From NCBI GenBank assembly GCA_963836195.1, contig CAWIIX010000013.1:124001-188000 (forward strand): a stretch of 64,000 nt of DNA, given 5' to 3'. Under the pieces are notes generated by a model that did not search any database, had not been told where the DNA came from, and was given only the letters and a program-made list of their open reading frames with translations. Position 1 is the stretch's first letter. The number at the start of each line of letters is the position of its first letter. A program made the position numbers and the translations under genes. The DNA comes from Trebonia sp963836195. Its GTDB lineage: Bacteria > Actinomycetota > Actinomycetes > Streptosporangiales > Streptosporangiaceae. This document shows, piece by piece, positions 35,504 to 43,484 of this stretch.

Positions 35504-35800
35504 CTAGGCGGCCCTCGGGCCCGGGGCCAGCCAGCGCGCGCCGAGCAGCCGGTAGAGGCCCGCCCGGTGGAAGTAGACGTTGCCTGCCACCTGAAGGATG
35601 ACGAAGGTGACCGGGTACAGCAGGCTGCCGATGGCCGGCACCGCGTCGACGGGCAGGGTGTAGGAGATCACCACCCGCGCCGTCGCGTCGATCACCAGTC
35701 CCATGCCCCAGATGACGCTGGCGACGCGCCAGATCCGGCGGAACTTCGGCTCGGTGTCCCACAGCAGGCCTGCGACGACGCGGCTGACCCGGGTCAGGAC
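35504..35800 (-). pseudogene. 3' fragment of a VC0807-like membrane protein
   Basis: About 98 residues reading R-V-S-R-V-V-A-G-L-L-W-D-T-E, then F-R-R-I-W-R-V-A-S-V-I-W-G-M-G-L and R-V-V-I-S-Y-T-L-P-V-D-A-V. This matches the second half of small actinobacterial membrane proteins with such a W-G-x-G-L ... Y-T-L-P-V core. The first half is missing, no normal start codon is present, and the first codons overlap the end of the flavin reductase gene. Probably a deletion joined the two. Confidence 0.55.
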
Positions 35801-36303
35801 CGCATGTGGGTGACGGTGCCGTAGGAGCGCTGGCGGTACAGGAGCGGCTCGAACGAGTGGGTGTCGGCGTGCTCGACCAGGCCGATGATGATGACGTGAT
35901 CGCCCGCCGCGACCAGCTGCTCGGTGCGGCAGACGAGCCACTGCCCCTTGCCCGCCAGCCGGGGGGCGCCGTGGTCCATGTACCAGGCGACGTCGGCGAA
36001 CTTGTCGTCGCCCTTCCTGGCGAACGCGGTCGCGAGCGTCTGCTGGCCGACTGCGAGCACGTTCACGCCGAACCGGCCCGTGTCGGAGATGATCTTGAGC
36101 AGGTCGGAGCGCTGGTCAAGCGAGACCAGGATCATCGGCGGGTCGAGCGAGAGCGACGAGAACGCGCTCACCGTGGTGCCGTGCGGCCTGCGGTCGACGT
36201 GCGAGGTCACCACGGTGACCGGGGTCGGCACCCGCGCGAGCGTGTCCCTGAAGACCGTGGCGTCGACCTGGTCACGTCCCTGGCTAGCCCCACCACCGTC
36301 CAT
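35794..36303 (-). CDS. Flavin reductase (HpaC/FMN-binding split-barrel type)
   Basis: A 169-residue flavin:NAD(P)H reductase-domain protein. Motifs include V-P-T-P-V-T-V-V-T-S, H-G-T-T-V-S-A-F-S-S-L-S-L-D-P-P-M-I-L-V-S and G-R-F-G-V-N-V-L. It would reduce free flavin for two-component monooxygenases such as the ACAD-fold enzyme at 38495. It is divergent from that catabolic operon (start 36499), so the intergenic region of about 195 bases may drive both. Confidence 0.88.
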   Translation of the reverse strand: MDGGGASQGRDQVDATVFRDTLARVPTPVTVVTSHVDRRPHGTTVSAFSSLSLDPPMILVSLDQRSDLLKIISDTGRFGVNVLAVGQQTLATAFARKGDDKFADVAWYMDHGAPRLAGKGQWLVCRTEQLVAAGDHVIIIGLVEHADTHSFEPLLYRQRSYGTVTHMRS

Positions 36304-36498
36304 TCGATCAGCGTACGTTCACCGGCGGTGTTTCGGCCAGCGCGGCTAGACCCGTGCCACCAAAGTCGGCTGACGCTGATCGTTGCCGTGCACAGCGGGT
36401 CAGCGGATGGCGTTTTACCGCCTTGACTGCGATCGCGGCGGCAACCGATTCTGAGCTGACACGTGCGGTAGCGAGCCGACCCGGTAGGAGGCAGCGCA

Positions 36499-37338
36499 GT
36501 GACAGCAGTCGCGCCGACGGAGGAGTTTCTCGAGCTGGCCGGGGGGAGAGTCCACCTGCTGCGGGGCGGTGCGGGCGAGCCGGTGCTGTTCCTGCACCCG
36601 GCGGGCGGGGCCGGGGCCTGGCTTCCGTTCCACGCCCGGCTCGCGGGGGACGGGTTCGAGGTGATCGCGCCCGCCCATCCCGGGTTCGGCCAGTCCGACG
36701 ACTTTCCCGACGTCGAGACCATCGACGACCTCGTCTACCACTACCTGGACGTGCTCGACGGGCTGAGCTTGTCCCGGCCGCACGTCGTCGGGGCGTCGTT
36801 CGGCGGGTGGATCGCGGCCGAGGTCGCCGTGCACTCGCCGCACCTGGTCGGGTCGCTCACGCTGCTGTCGGCGGCGGGGCTGCGACTGCCCGACCACCCG
36901 GTCGCGGACGTCTTCCTGATGCCCCCGGCCAAGCTCGCGGCGGCGCTGTTTCACGATCCGCTGCTCGTGCCGCCGCCCGCGTCCGCACCGCACCCGGGTG
37001 CGGCCCCCGACCTTGACTCGATCATCGCCGCCTACCGCGAGGCGACGTCGCTGGCCCGGTTCTCGTGGGTGCCCTACCTGTCCGACCCCAAGCTCGAGGG
37101 CCGGCTGCGCCGGATCACCGCGCCTACCCTGGTCGTCGCGCCGTCCGACGACCGGCTGATCCCGGTCGCGCACGCGCGGCGCTACGCCGCGCTGATCGAC
37201 GGCGCCGACTACGCCGAGGTCGCCGAGTGCGGGCACGCGATGTACGTCGAGCGGCCGGCCGAGTTCGCCACGCTGGTGGCGTCGTTCCTCGCGTCGCATC
37301 CCCTTGCGCCCCTCGCCGAGAGCGGAGTCGGCCGGTGA
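36499..37338 (+). CDS. Alpha/beta hydrolase of the flavin catabolic operon
   Basis: A 279-residue alpha/beta hydrolase. It has V-L-F-L-H-P-A-G-G-A-G-A-W for the oxyanion region (His-Pro rather than His-Gly), the nucleophile elbow V-G-A-S-F-G-G-W, and C-terminal D-D-R-L-I-P and E-C-G-H-A-M-Y for acid and His. Likely a meta-cleavage or ester hydrolase. First gene of a plus-strand operon; its stop overlaps the GTG of the next gene (GTGA). AGGAGG precedes the GTG start. Confidence 0.88.
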   Translation: MTAVAPTEEFLELAGGRVHLLRGGAGEPVLFLHPAGGAGAWLPFHARLAGDGFEVIAPAHPGFGQSDDFPDVETIDDLVYHYLDVLDGLSLSRPHVVGASFGGWIAAEVAVHSPHLVGSLTLLSAAGLRLPDHPVADVFLMPPAKLAAALFHDPLLVPPPASAPHPGAAPDLDSIIAAYREATSLARFSWVPYLSDPKLEGRLRRITAPTLVVAPSDDRLIPVAHARRYAALIDGADYAEVAECGHAMYVERPAEFATLVASFLASHPLAPLAESGVGR

Positions 37339-38498
37339 AGTTCAGCTTCTTCCACCTGATGCCGTACCCGCACCTGCCGGACGACTTCGACTCGAAGTAC
37401 GACTCGTCCGCGCTGACGTACCCGAACGCGAACTTCGACCCGGCCCTCGGGTCGGCGCTGTACGCACGCTACCTGGACGAGCTCGAGTACGCGGACCAGC
37501 TCGGCTTCGACGGGATCGCGGTCAACGAGCACCACCAGTCCGCCTACGGGCTGATGCCGTCGCCGAACCTGATGGCGGCGGCGCTCACCCGGCGGACCTC
37601 GCACGCCCGGATCATGGTGCTCGGCAACGCGATCGCCATCCGCGGCAACCCGCTGCGGGTCGCCGAGGAGATCGCGATGCTCGACCTGATGTCGGGCGGG
37701 CGGGTCGACTCCGGGTTCGTCCGCGGCATCGGCTGGGAGTACTTCGGGCATTCGATCAACCCGGTGAAGTCACGGGCGCGGTTCGACGAGGCGCACGACC
37801 TGATCGTGAAGGCGTGGACGGCGCCGGAGATGTTCTCCTGGTACGGTGCGAACTACGAGTACCGGTACGTGAACATCTGGCCGCGGCCGGTGCAGCAGCC
37901 GCACCCGCCGATCTACATACCCGGGGCTGGGTCGACCGAGACGATGAAGTTCTGCGCCGAACGAAGATACACGTATATGTCGGTGTATGCGCCGACGTCG
38001 ATCGTCCGGCGCTGGTTCGACGGCTACCGTGCCGCCGCCGCCGACCTCGGGTACGTGCCCGACCCGGAGAAGATCGCGTTCTCGGTTCCGGTCTACGTCG
38101 CCGACACCGACGAGCGAGCGCACCGGGAGGCCCGGCCGGTCCTGGAGTGGCTCTACCGCAAGGGACTCAAGCAGACCGCCCAGATGGTGACGCCCCCCGG
38201 CTACATGTCGCCCGGCTCGCTTCGCGGCGTGCTGTCCTCGGGGCTGCGGTCGCTCGGCGCGCTCTCCTACGAGGACCTGCTCGCCAACGGCCAGGCGGTC
38301 GTCGGGTCGCCCGCCGCCGTCGCCCACCGGCTGGCCGAGCTGTATGAGAAGCTTGGCGGGTTCGGGCAGCTGATCGGGCTCTTCGCGATCGGGCCGTCGA
38401 CGCATGAGCAGGTGATGCGCAGCGCCGAGCTGTTCGCCGCCGACGTGATGCCGGCGCTCCGCCCGCTGGGCGTCGCCGCGGAGAGGACCACTGCATGA
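37335..38498 (+). CDS. LLM-class flavin-dependent monooxygenase 2
   Basis: A 387-residue luciferase-like monooxygenase beginning M-K-F-S-F-F-H-L-M-P-Y-P (GTG start overlapping the previous stop codon). The N-terminal part carries G-F-D-G-I-A-V-N-E-H-H-Q-S-A-Y-G, the middle G-G-R-V-D-S-G-F-V-R-G, and the sequence contains N-P-L-R-V-A-E-E. It belongs to the same large family as the enzyme at 34201 but to another subgroup. It requires reduced FMN, supplied by one of the two reductases in the region. The next gene overlaps by ATGA. Confidence 0.9.
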   Translation: MKFSFFHLMPYPHLPDDFDSKYDSSALTYPNANFDPALGSALYARYLDELEYADQLGFDGIAVNEHHQSAYGLMPSPNLMAAALTRRTSHARIMVLGNAIAIRGNPLRVAEEIAMLDLMSGGRVDSGFVRGIGWEYFGHSINPVKSRARFDEAHDLIVKAWTAPEMFSWYGANYEYRYVNIWPRPVQQPHPPIYIPGAGSTETMKFCAERRYTYMSVYAPTSIVRRWFDGYRAAAADLGYVPDPEKIAFSVPVYVADTDERAHREARPVLEWLYRKGLKQTAQMVTPPGYMSPGSLRGVLSSGLRSLGALSYEDLLANGQAVVGSPAAVAHRLAELYEKLGGFGQLIGLFAIGPSTHEQVMRSAELFAADVMPALRPLGVAAERTTA

Positions 38499-39757
38499 GC
38501 TCGCTCAGCGAGGAACTGCTGGCCGGGATTCGCGGTCACCGCGAGCAGTTCGAGGCGGCCGGCGACCGGGCCGAGGAGCTGCGCACCCTCCCCAACGACG
38601 CGGTGGCGACACTGCGCGCGCTCGGCCTGTTCTGGGTCAAGACGCCGGCCGAACTCGGCGGAACCCCGCTGTCGCCGATCGAGTTCTGCGATGTGATCGA
38701 GGAACTCGCCTACATCGACACGTCGACGGCGTGGGCGGCCATGATCGGGGCCGGCTGCAACGGGCTGGCCGGCGGCTGGCTGCCCGAGGCGGGCGCACGG
38801 CGGATCTTCGGCGCGGCCAGCGACGCGGGCGGCGCCGCGTCCACGGCCGGGCCGGGCGGCCCGGGCGGCCGCCCGGGCCGGCCGCTGCCCGTGATTGCGG
38901 GCCAGCTCGCGCCGCGCGGCACCGGGTCGCCGACCGCGGGCGGGTACCTGGTTCACGGACGCTGGGGCTTCTCAAGCGGCATCGTCCACGCCGACTGGCT
39001 AATCGGCGCGTTCAAGGCGGACGGCGCGGACGGCGCGCGGCGCCGACCGCGCCGACGCGCCGACCGCGCCGGCGGCGCCGACGGGACCGGGTTCGGCCGG
39101 ATGATCGTCTTCGCCATCCCCAAGGCCGAGGCCGAGGTGATCGACAACTGGCACGTGGCCGGGCTGCAGGGGACCGGCAGCCTCGACTTCTCCCTCGATG
39201 GCACGTTCGTCCCGGCCGAGCTCACCTATGAGCTTGGCCGCCCCGCCGTCCGGGGCGGCGACCTGTTCCGGCTCGGCATGCCCGCGTTCGTGTCCAACGA
39301 GGTCCCGCCGCTCTCCATCGGCCTGGCCCGCCGCGCCATCGACGACATCACCGAGCTGGCCGCCCACACCGCCCGGTTCCCGGGCGGGCCCACGGTGAGC
39401 GAGCGCGCGGTCTTCCATCACGAGCTCGGCCGGGCCGAGGTCCGGGTCAGAGCCGCCCGGGCGGTGCACCGGGAGGCGATGGCGGCCGCCTTCGCGAGCG
39501 CGGTAGCCGGCCGCCCGCCGACCGAAGAGCAGCAGCTCGCCGTCACCACGGCCTCGGTCTTCGCCGTCGAGACCTGCGCCGACGTGGTCAGCGAGCTGTT
39601 CAAGTTCGGCGGCGGCCGCGCCCTGGCGCTGTCCAACCCGATGCAGCGCCACCTGCGCAACGTGCTCGCCGCCCGGCAGCATGTCGCCCTCTCCGAGGAG
39701 AACTACGAGGCGGCCGGGCGCTACCTCCTCGAGTCCGCCAAGGCCAGGCGCTCCTGA
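38495..39757 (+). CDS. Acyl-CoA dehydrogenase-fold flavin monooxygenase
   Basis: A 420-residue protein of the acyl-CoA dehydrogenase fold, closest in style to HpaB/HsaA/DszC-like group D monooxygenases. Features are L-R-A-L-G-L-F-W-V-K-T-P-A-E-L-G-G near residue 40, W-G-F-S-S-G-I-V-H-A-D-W-L near 155, L-Q-G-T-G-S-L-D-F near 230, and S-N-P-M-Q-R-H-L-R-N-V-L-A-A-R-Q-H-V near 390. It uses FMNH2 or FADH2 and O2. An Ala/Gly/Pro/Arg-rich insert around 105-135 and 178-200 is unusual. Third gene of the operon. Confidence 0.88.
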   Translation: MSSLSEELLAGIRGHREQFEAAGDRAEELRTLPNDAVATLRALGLFWVKTPAELGGTPLSPIEFCDVIEELAYIDTSTAWAAMIGAGCNGLAGGWLPEAGARRIFGAASDAGGAASTAGPGGPGGRPGRPLPVIAGQLAPRGTGSPTAGGYLVHGRWGFSSGIVHADWLIGAFKADGADGARRRPRRRADRAGGADGTGFGRMIVFAIPKAEAEVIDNWHVAGLQGTGSLDFSLDGTFVPAELTYELGRPAVRGGDLFRLGMPAFVSNEVPPLSIGLARRAIDDITELAAHTARFPGGPTVSERAVFHHELGRAEVRVRAARAVHREAMAAAFASAVAGRPPTEEQQLAVTTASVFAVETCADVVSELFKFGGGRALALSNPMQRHLRNVLAARQHVALSEENYEAAGRYLLESAKARRS

Positions 39758-39923
39758 CGGGTGCTTCTGACGGGTGCCTCTGACGGCCGAATCAGGGCCA
39801 AGCATCAGGGATGCAGAGGTGCAGGGGTGAGTCGACGCGCGGACTCACCCCTGGCCCCCTTGAACCACCACGGATGTACAGACTGCTTTAGCTGACCAAA
39901 ATCAGCGGCGGGTACGCCGCCAA

Positions 39924-40988
39924 TCACTGCGAGGAAGCAGCCCGGCGGGCGGAGACCGAGGACGCGAGCGTCGACAGGGCGGCTTCGGTCATCTCGATGT
40001 CGAGGCAGGCGTCGGTGACGGACTGGCCGTAGGTCAAGGTGGCGGGGTCGCCCGGGTCCTGGCGGCCCGCGACCAGGAACGACTCGAGCATCACGCCGGT
40101 CAGGCCGGTCTCGCCGGCCGCGATCTGCCCGGCCAGCGACTCGGCGACCGACGTCTGGCGGCGGTAGTCCTTGCCGCTGTTGCCGTGGCTGGCGTCGACC
40201 ATGACCCGGCGCGGCAGCCCCGCCGCCGAGATCAGGTCCAGCGCCTTGGCCACGTGCGAGGACGAGTAGTTGGGGCCGCTGCGGCCGCCCCGCAGGATCA
40301 CGTGCGTGTCGCTGTTGCCGGTGGTCGTCACCACCGCCCCGGCGCCGTGCACGGTCACGCCGAAGAACGTGTGGCTGGCGGCCGATGCCCGGAGGGCGTC
40401 CACCGCGACCTGGACGTCGCCGTCGGTGCCGTTCTTGAACCCGACCGGCATCGACAGGCCCGAGGCGAGCTGGCGGTGGACCTGGCTCTCGGTCGTCCGC
40501 GCCCCGATCGCGCCCCAGGTCACCGCGTCGGCGATGTACTGCGGGGTGATCGGGTCGAGCCACTCGCAGCCGACCGGCAGGCCCGCCGACACGATGTCGA
40601 GCAGCAGGCGGCGGGCGGTCCGCAGGCCGCGGTGGACGTCGTAGGAGCCGTCCATGCCCGGGTCGTTGATCAGGCCCTTCCACCCCGTCACCGTGCGCGG
40701 CTTCTCGAAGTACACCCGCATCACGATCAGCAGGTCGTCGGCGTACCGGGCGCGCAGCTCGGCCAGCCTGGCGGCGTAGTCGAGGGCCGCCTTCGGGTCG
40801 TGCACCGAGCACGGGCCGGTGACCACCAGCAGCCGGTCGTCCGTACCGTCAAGCACCGCCCGAACCTCGGCCCGGGTGGTCTCGACCGTCTGCGACTGGG
40901 CGGCGCCGAGCGGATGTTCAAGGAAAAGCGCGGCCGGGGAAAGCAGCGGCTCGTAGCCGACAATCCGGGTATCCGTCACGCGTGACAT
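39924..40988 (-). CDS. aroG: 3-deoxy-7-phosphoheptulonate synthase (class I)
   Basis: A 354-residue DAHP synthase of the short AroF/G/H type, the first step of aromatic amino acid synthesis. Motifs include V-V-T-G-P-C-S-V-H-D near residue 55, F-E-K-P-R-T-V-T-G-W-K-G-L-I-N-D-P near 95, G-P-N-Y-S-S-S-H-V and D-A-S-H-G-N-S-G-K near 265. The start ATG has a GGAGGGAG site. An aromatic leader peptide and hairpins lie directly upstream (41002-41165), so expression is probably attenuated by Trp/Tyr/Phe. Confidence 0.95.
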   Translation of the reverse strand: MSRVTDTRIVGYEPLLSPAALFLEHPLGAAQSQTVETTRAEVRAVLDGTDDRLLVVTGPCSVHDPKAALDYAARLAELRARYADDLLIVMRVYFEKPRTVTGWKGLINDPGMDGSYDVHRGLRTARRLLLDIVSAGLPVGCEWLDPITPQYIADAVTWGAIGARTTESQVHRQLASGLSMPVGFKNGTDGDVQVAVDALRASAASHTFFGVTVHGAGAVVTTTGNSDTHVILRGGRSGPNYSSSHVAKALDLISAAGLPRRVMVDASHGNSGKDYRRQTSVAESLAGQIAAGETGLTGVMLESFLVAGRQDPGDPATLTYGQSVTDACLDIEMTEAALSTLASSVSARRAASSQ

Positions 40989-41001
40989 CGGGGTTCTCCC
41001 T

Positions 41002-41020
41002 CCGGGCGCGCCTCGCCCGG
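41002..41020 (-). promoter_or_regulatory. Hairpin next to the DAHP synthase ribosome site
   Basis: CCGGGCG and CGCCCGG form a 7-bp stem whose 3' arm on the minus-strand RNA runs directly into the GGAGGGAG ribosome site of the DAHP synthase gene. It could mask translation initiation depending on the fold upstream. Confidence 0.55.
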
Positions 41021-41036
41021 GTCCTCCGCGAGCCAG

Positions 41037-41165
41037 CTACGCCCTTGATTGCGGCGATGCAGGTCTGCCTCGCCGCTGGCTGGCTCCGGGTAGTGGTAAG
41101 CGCGCGCAACAACCACGCTTGGCTCCACCCGGAGCCAGCGTAAAGCGCCAATACCACTGGGACAT
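41037..41165 (-). CDS. Aromatic leader peptide (W-Y-W-R-F) for DAHP synthase
   Basis: A 42-residue reading frame starting M-S-Q-W-Y-W-R-F-T-L-A-P. The cluster Trp-Tyr-Trp-Arg-Phe at positions 4-8 is the signature of a ribosome-mediated aromatic attenuation leader. It ends 48 bases before the DAHP synthase start. Bases 41079-41091 and 41127-41139 are perfectly complementary (13 bp), with an alternative small hairpin at 41121-41136. Ribosome stalling at the aromatic codons would change which hairpin forms. No strong Shine-Dalgarno precedes it. Confidence 0.8.
   Translation of the reverse strand: MSQWYWRFTLAPGGAKRGCCARLPLPGASQRRGRPASPQSRA
41079..41139 (-). promoter_or_regulatory. Competing hairpins of the DAHP synthase attenuator
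   Basis: The long stem pairs GCTGGCTCCGGGT (41079-41091) with ACCCGGAGCCAGC (41127-41139). The arm at 41127-41139 can instead fold locally as GGCTCC-ACCC-GGAGCC (41121-41136). Two mutually exclusive folds within a leader-peptide frame are the expected layout of an attenuator. Confidence 0.7.
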
Positions 41166-41353
41166 GTCGTCGATGATACACGGCCGACGCGACCGGGGCG
41201 GCAGTGGCCGGTCGGATACGCAAAGCAACGGACTCCCCTGTCGTCTCCCGAGCACCCACGGTTACTCTTAGTGTCTTGCCGGGCCTCCTGGCCTCTGCCG
41301 GAGGACGGCGGGCCACGTCGGCGGCGGCACCGGACAGGGGAGATCATCGGCCC

Positions 41354-42037
41354 ATGGACAGCCTCAACCTCGCCGACACGTTCATCACGTTCTTCGCCCT
41401 GTTCGGGCCGCAGAAGGTGCTGCTGTCGTTCGGGCGGCTGTCCCGAACGCTTGACGATCACTCGGTCCGCACGGTCGCCGCCGCCACCGCGAGCACCGCC
41501 GCGATCATCGGCGCGGTCTGCGCGCTCACCGCCCCCTGGGTGACCACGTTCTTTCACATCGGGTCGCCGGAACTGGATCTGGCGGCCGGCCTGCTGTTCA
41601 TCATCTACGCCGTCGGCATGGTGCTCGGCATCCACTTCGATACCGAGCTTCCGCACCGGGCGGCGGCCGCGCAGAACGCCGCCAAGGACGCCGATGAGGA
41701 GGCCGAGGAGGCCGACCCGGCTCACCCGCTGTCGAGCGGGTTCCGGGCGATGCTACTGCCGTTCGTGGTCAGCCCGATCGCGATCGCGGCCGACCTGGAG
41801 GAGTCGATCTCGGCCGGCGGCTGGGGCGGCCGGTGGACCGTGGCGGGCGCGTTCGCGCTCGTCGCCCTGGTGGACATGCTCTGCACGTGGGCGTTCGCGC
41901 CGTTGCTGCGCCGAATGCACGACAGCTTGCTTGAGGTGCTGTCCCGGCTGCTGGGCACGCTGCTCGTCGCCGTCGGGGTCGGGGTGTTCCTGGACGGGCT
42001 GGTCGCGCTCGGGGTTGTCCTGCATGGCCATCACTGA
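41354..42037 (+). CDS. MarC-family integral membrane protein
   Basis: A 227-residue membrane protein of the MarC/UPF0056 family with six hydrophobic segments. It begins F-I-T-F-F-A-L-F-G-P-Q-K-V-L-L-S-F; the F-x-x-x-(D/G)-P start is a family feature. The middle has a charged Asp/Glu loop (A-A-K-D-A-D-E-E-A-E-E-A-D), then L-P-F-V-V-S-P-I-A-I-A. The family's function is unclear. ATG at 41354 with GGAGA upstream; divergent from the DAHP synthase leader. Confidence 0.82.
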   Translation: MDSLNLADTFITFFALFGPQKVLLSFGRLSRTLDDHSVRTVAAATASTAAIIGAVCALTAPWVTTFFHIGSPELDLAAGLLFIIYAVGMVLGIHFDTELPHRAAAAQNAAKDADEEAEEADPAHPLSSGFRAMLLPFVVSPIAIAADLEESISAGGWGGRWTVAGAFALVALVDMLCTWAFAPLLRRMHDSLLEVLSRLLGTLLVAVGVGVFLDGLVALGVVLHGHH

Positions 42038-42074
42038 CCGTCGCTGTAGGTCATTTGTTTTCGGCTAATTCGCT

Positions 42075-42121
42075 GGAAGAAGGCCTCCTGACACCGCCTC
42101 GCCCCTGAGGCCACCTTCTTC
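42075..42121 (+). terminator. Hairpin downstream of the MarC gene
   Basis: GGAAGAAGGCCTC pairs with GAGGCCACCTTCTTC around a 19-base loop, about 40 bases after the MarC stop codon. No T-run follows, so it may be a Rho-type or processing hairpin. Confidence 0.5.
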
Positions 42122-42193
42122 TAACCAGCCCTGGTTTGCGGCGAAGCCGCACCGGGGGGTCCGGGGGGTCGTCCCCCCGGTGTAAAGCGAAGA

Positions 42194-42228
42194 GGCCCCC
42201 TGCATGCGCTTTCTGCATGCAGGGGGCC
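42194..42228 (-). terminator. Terminator after tRNA-Glu
   Basis: GGCCCCCTGCATGC (14 bases, from 42194) pairs perfectly with its complement ending at 42228, around a 7-base loop. On the minus strand it lies 11 bases beyond the tRNA 3' end and is followed by CTCTTCGCTTT. Confidence 0.8.
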
Positions 42229-42238
42229 CCAGATCTCG

Positions 42239-42311
42239 TAGCCCCGACCGGATTCGAACCGGCGTTACCGCCTTGAGAGGGCGACGTCCTAGGCCTCTAG
42301 ACGACGGGGCC
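42239..42311 (-). tRNA. tRNA-Glu (anticodon CTC)
   Basis: Read on the minus strand it folds into a full cloverleaf. The acceptor GGCCCCG pairs with CGGGGCT (one G-T), the D-arm is GTCTAGAGGCCTAGGAC, the anticodon loop is CTCTCAA, and the T-arm contains TTCGAAT with a 5-bp stem. The anticodon CTC reads GAG codons. The 3' CCA is not encoded. Confidence 0.95.
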
Positions 42312-42418
42312 CTACGAGTTGCCGGTGGTTCCGCTTCCCGGCGAGCTAAACGATACCGCCTCCGGATGAGTGCAGCCAACACGAGTCACCTCAGGGACGG
42401 CAAGTATCGGAAATTTCA

Positions 42419-43162
42419 TCACTCGCGGACGAGGCTCACGGCCGCCGCCACCAGGTCTGAGTTCCCCTCGGCGACCGAGCCGTCGGGCAGGAAAGTCGTG
42501 TCCTCGAGGCCTATCCGGATGTCCTGCCCCACCGCCACCGCCGCGCGCATCACGTCCCAGGTGGCGTGGTCGTAGCCATGGTGAACCTGACGGGCGGTAA
42601 CGCCGAGCCGGGCGAGCTCCGACGCGGCCTCGGCGGCGGTCGCGACCGCGCCGGCCGGGTTGCGGTCGACGGGCTCCATCAGCACGCGCAGTATCCGGTC
42701 CCTGAACGCGGCCACGCCGAGCAGGCGGGCGTCCGCCGCCGCCCACACGCCTGCCTCGATCGCGATGCCCAGGCTGGTGAGGAGGCCGGCGAGGTCGTCG
42801 GTGCCGGGCTCGTTCATGTTGATCGAGGCGTAGTCGGGGCGATCGGGGCCGGTCCACCGGGAGACGAGGTCGAGTCGGCGCGCGACGTCGCCGTCGACGG
42901 TCCAGATGCCGGTGGTGACCCCGACCGGCAGACCGGTCGCGGCCCTGGTGGCAGCCACCGCCGCGAGCACGTGGTCGGGGTCGAGCGTCTGCGCCCCGGC
43001 GGCGTCGCGCGGGTGCAGATGCAGCGCCTGCGCGCCCCGCTCGGCGGCGGCGCGGGCGTCGGCCGCCAGTTCGGCGGGCGTCAACGGCACCGCCGGATGC
43101 TCCGCCCGCGTCGTCCCGCCGTTAAGAGCAGCCTGAACCAGCACGTCCCGCCCTCCGCTCAC
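42419..43162 (-). CDS. BKACE family (3-keto-5-aminohexanoate cleavage-like) protein
   Basis: A 247-residue beta-keto acid cleavage enzyme family protein. It begins V-Q-A-A-L-N-G-G-T-T-R-A-E-H-P-A-V-P-L-T-P-A-E, the family start with metal-binding His, and continues H-L-H-P-R-D near residue 50 and S-I-N-M-N-E near 114. Members condense a beta-keto acid with acetyl-CoA. It is slightly shorter than the usual 270-310 residues and lies between two tRNA genes on the same strand. Substrate unknown. GTG start with a GTGAGCGG context. Confidence 0.85.
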   Translation of the reverse strand: MSGGRDVLVQAALNGGTTRAEHPAVPLTPAELAADARAAAERGAQALHLHPRDAAGAQTLDPDHVLAAVAATRAATGLPVGVTTGIWTVDGDVARRLDLVSRWTGPDRPDYASINMNEPGTDDLAGLLTSLGIAIEAGVWAAADARLLGVAAFRDRILRVLMEPVDRNPAGAVATAAEAASELARLGVTARQVHHGYDHATWDVMRAAVAVGQDIRIGLEDTTFLPDGSVAEGNSDLVAAAVSLVRE

Positions 43163-43241
43163 GGTGAAAGCAAAACGCCCCCGTGCCGGTCGGGCACTGA
43201 GGGGCGCTTAAGCTTCACGGTGTTCGAAAAACCACCGTACG

Positions 43242-43313
43242 CTGGGGTACCAGGACTCGAACCTAGACTAACAGAACCAGAATCTGCTGGGCTGCCAATT
43301 ACCCCATACCCCA
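43242..43313 (-). tRNA. tRNA-Gln (anticodon CTG)
   Basis: On the minus strand the acceptor TGGGGTA pairs with TACCCCA over 7 bp. A D-arm with GGTAATTGGCA, the anticodon loop TTCTGGT and a T-arm with GTTCGAGTC follow. Anticodon CTG reads CAG codons. No CCA is encoded. Confidence 0.95.
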
Positions 43314-43484
43314 TTTGGCAACGCGGGCCAGAAGCTTCCGTACCGCGCCGATGTAGTGTATCGAATCCCGGACCCCATCGCGAACGCGCAACCCGATGGC
43401 CGCTCCAGCCGGCGGTCCGGGCGCTACTCGGGCGCGGCCACCAGGTGGTCGGGTTCGCGCTCGCGCAGGCTAGAGTCGGTTGTC

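Noticed and set aside
34066..35601. 511-codon open frame opposite the LLM monooxygenase
   Set aside because: Its composition (Val/Leu/Glu/Arg/Gly repeats) is typical of the complement of a GC-rich gene and it has no recognisable domain.
42260..42300. tRNA-Glu as a phage attachment site
   Set aside because: No integrase gene and no second copy of the tRNA 3' end was seen in the window.
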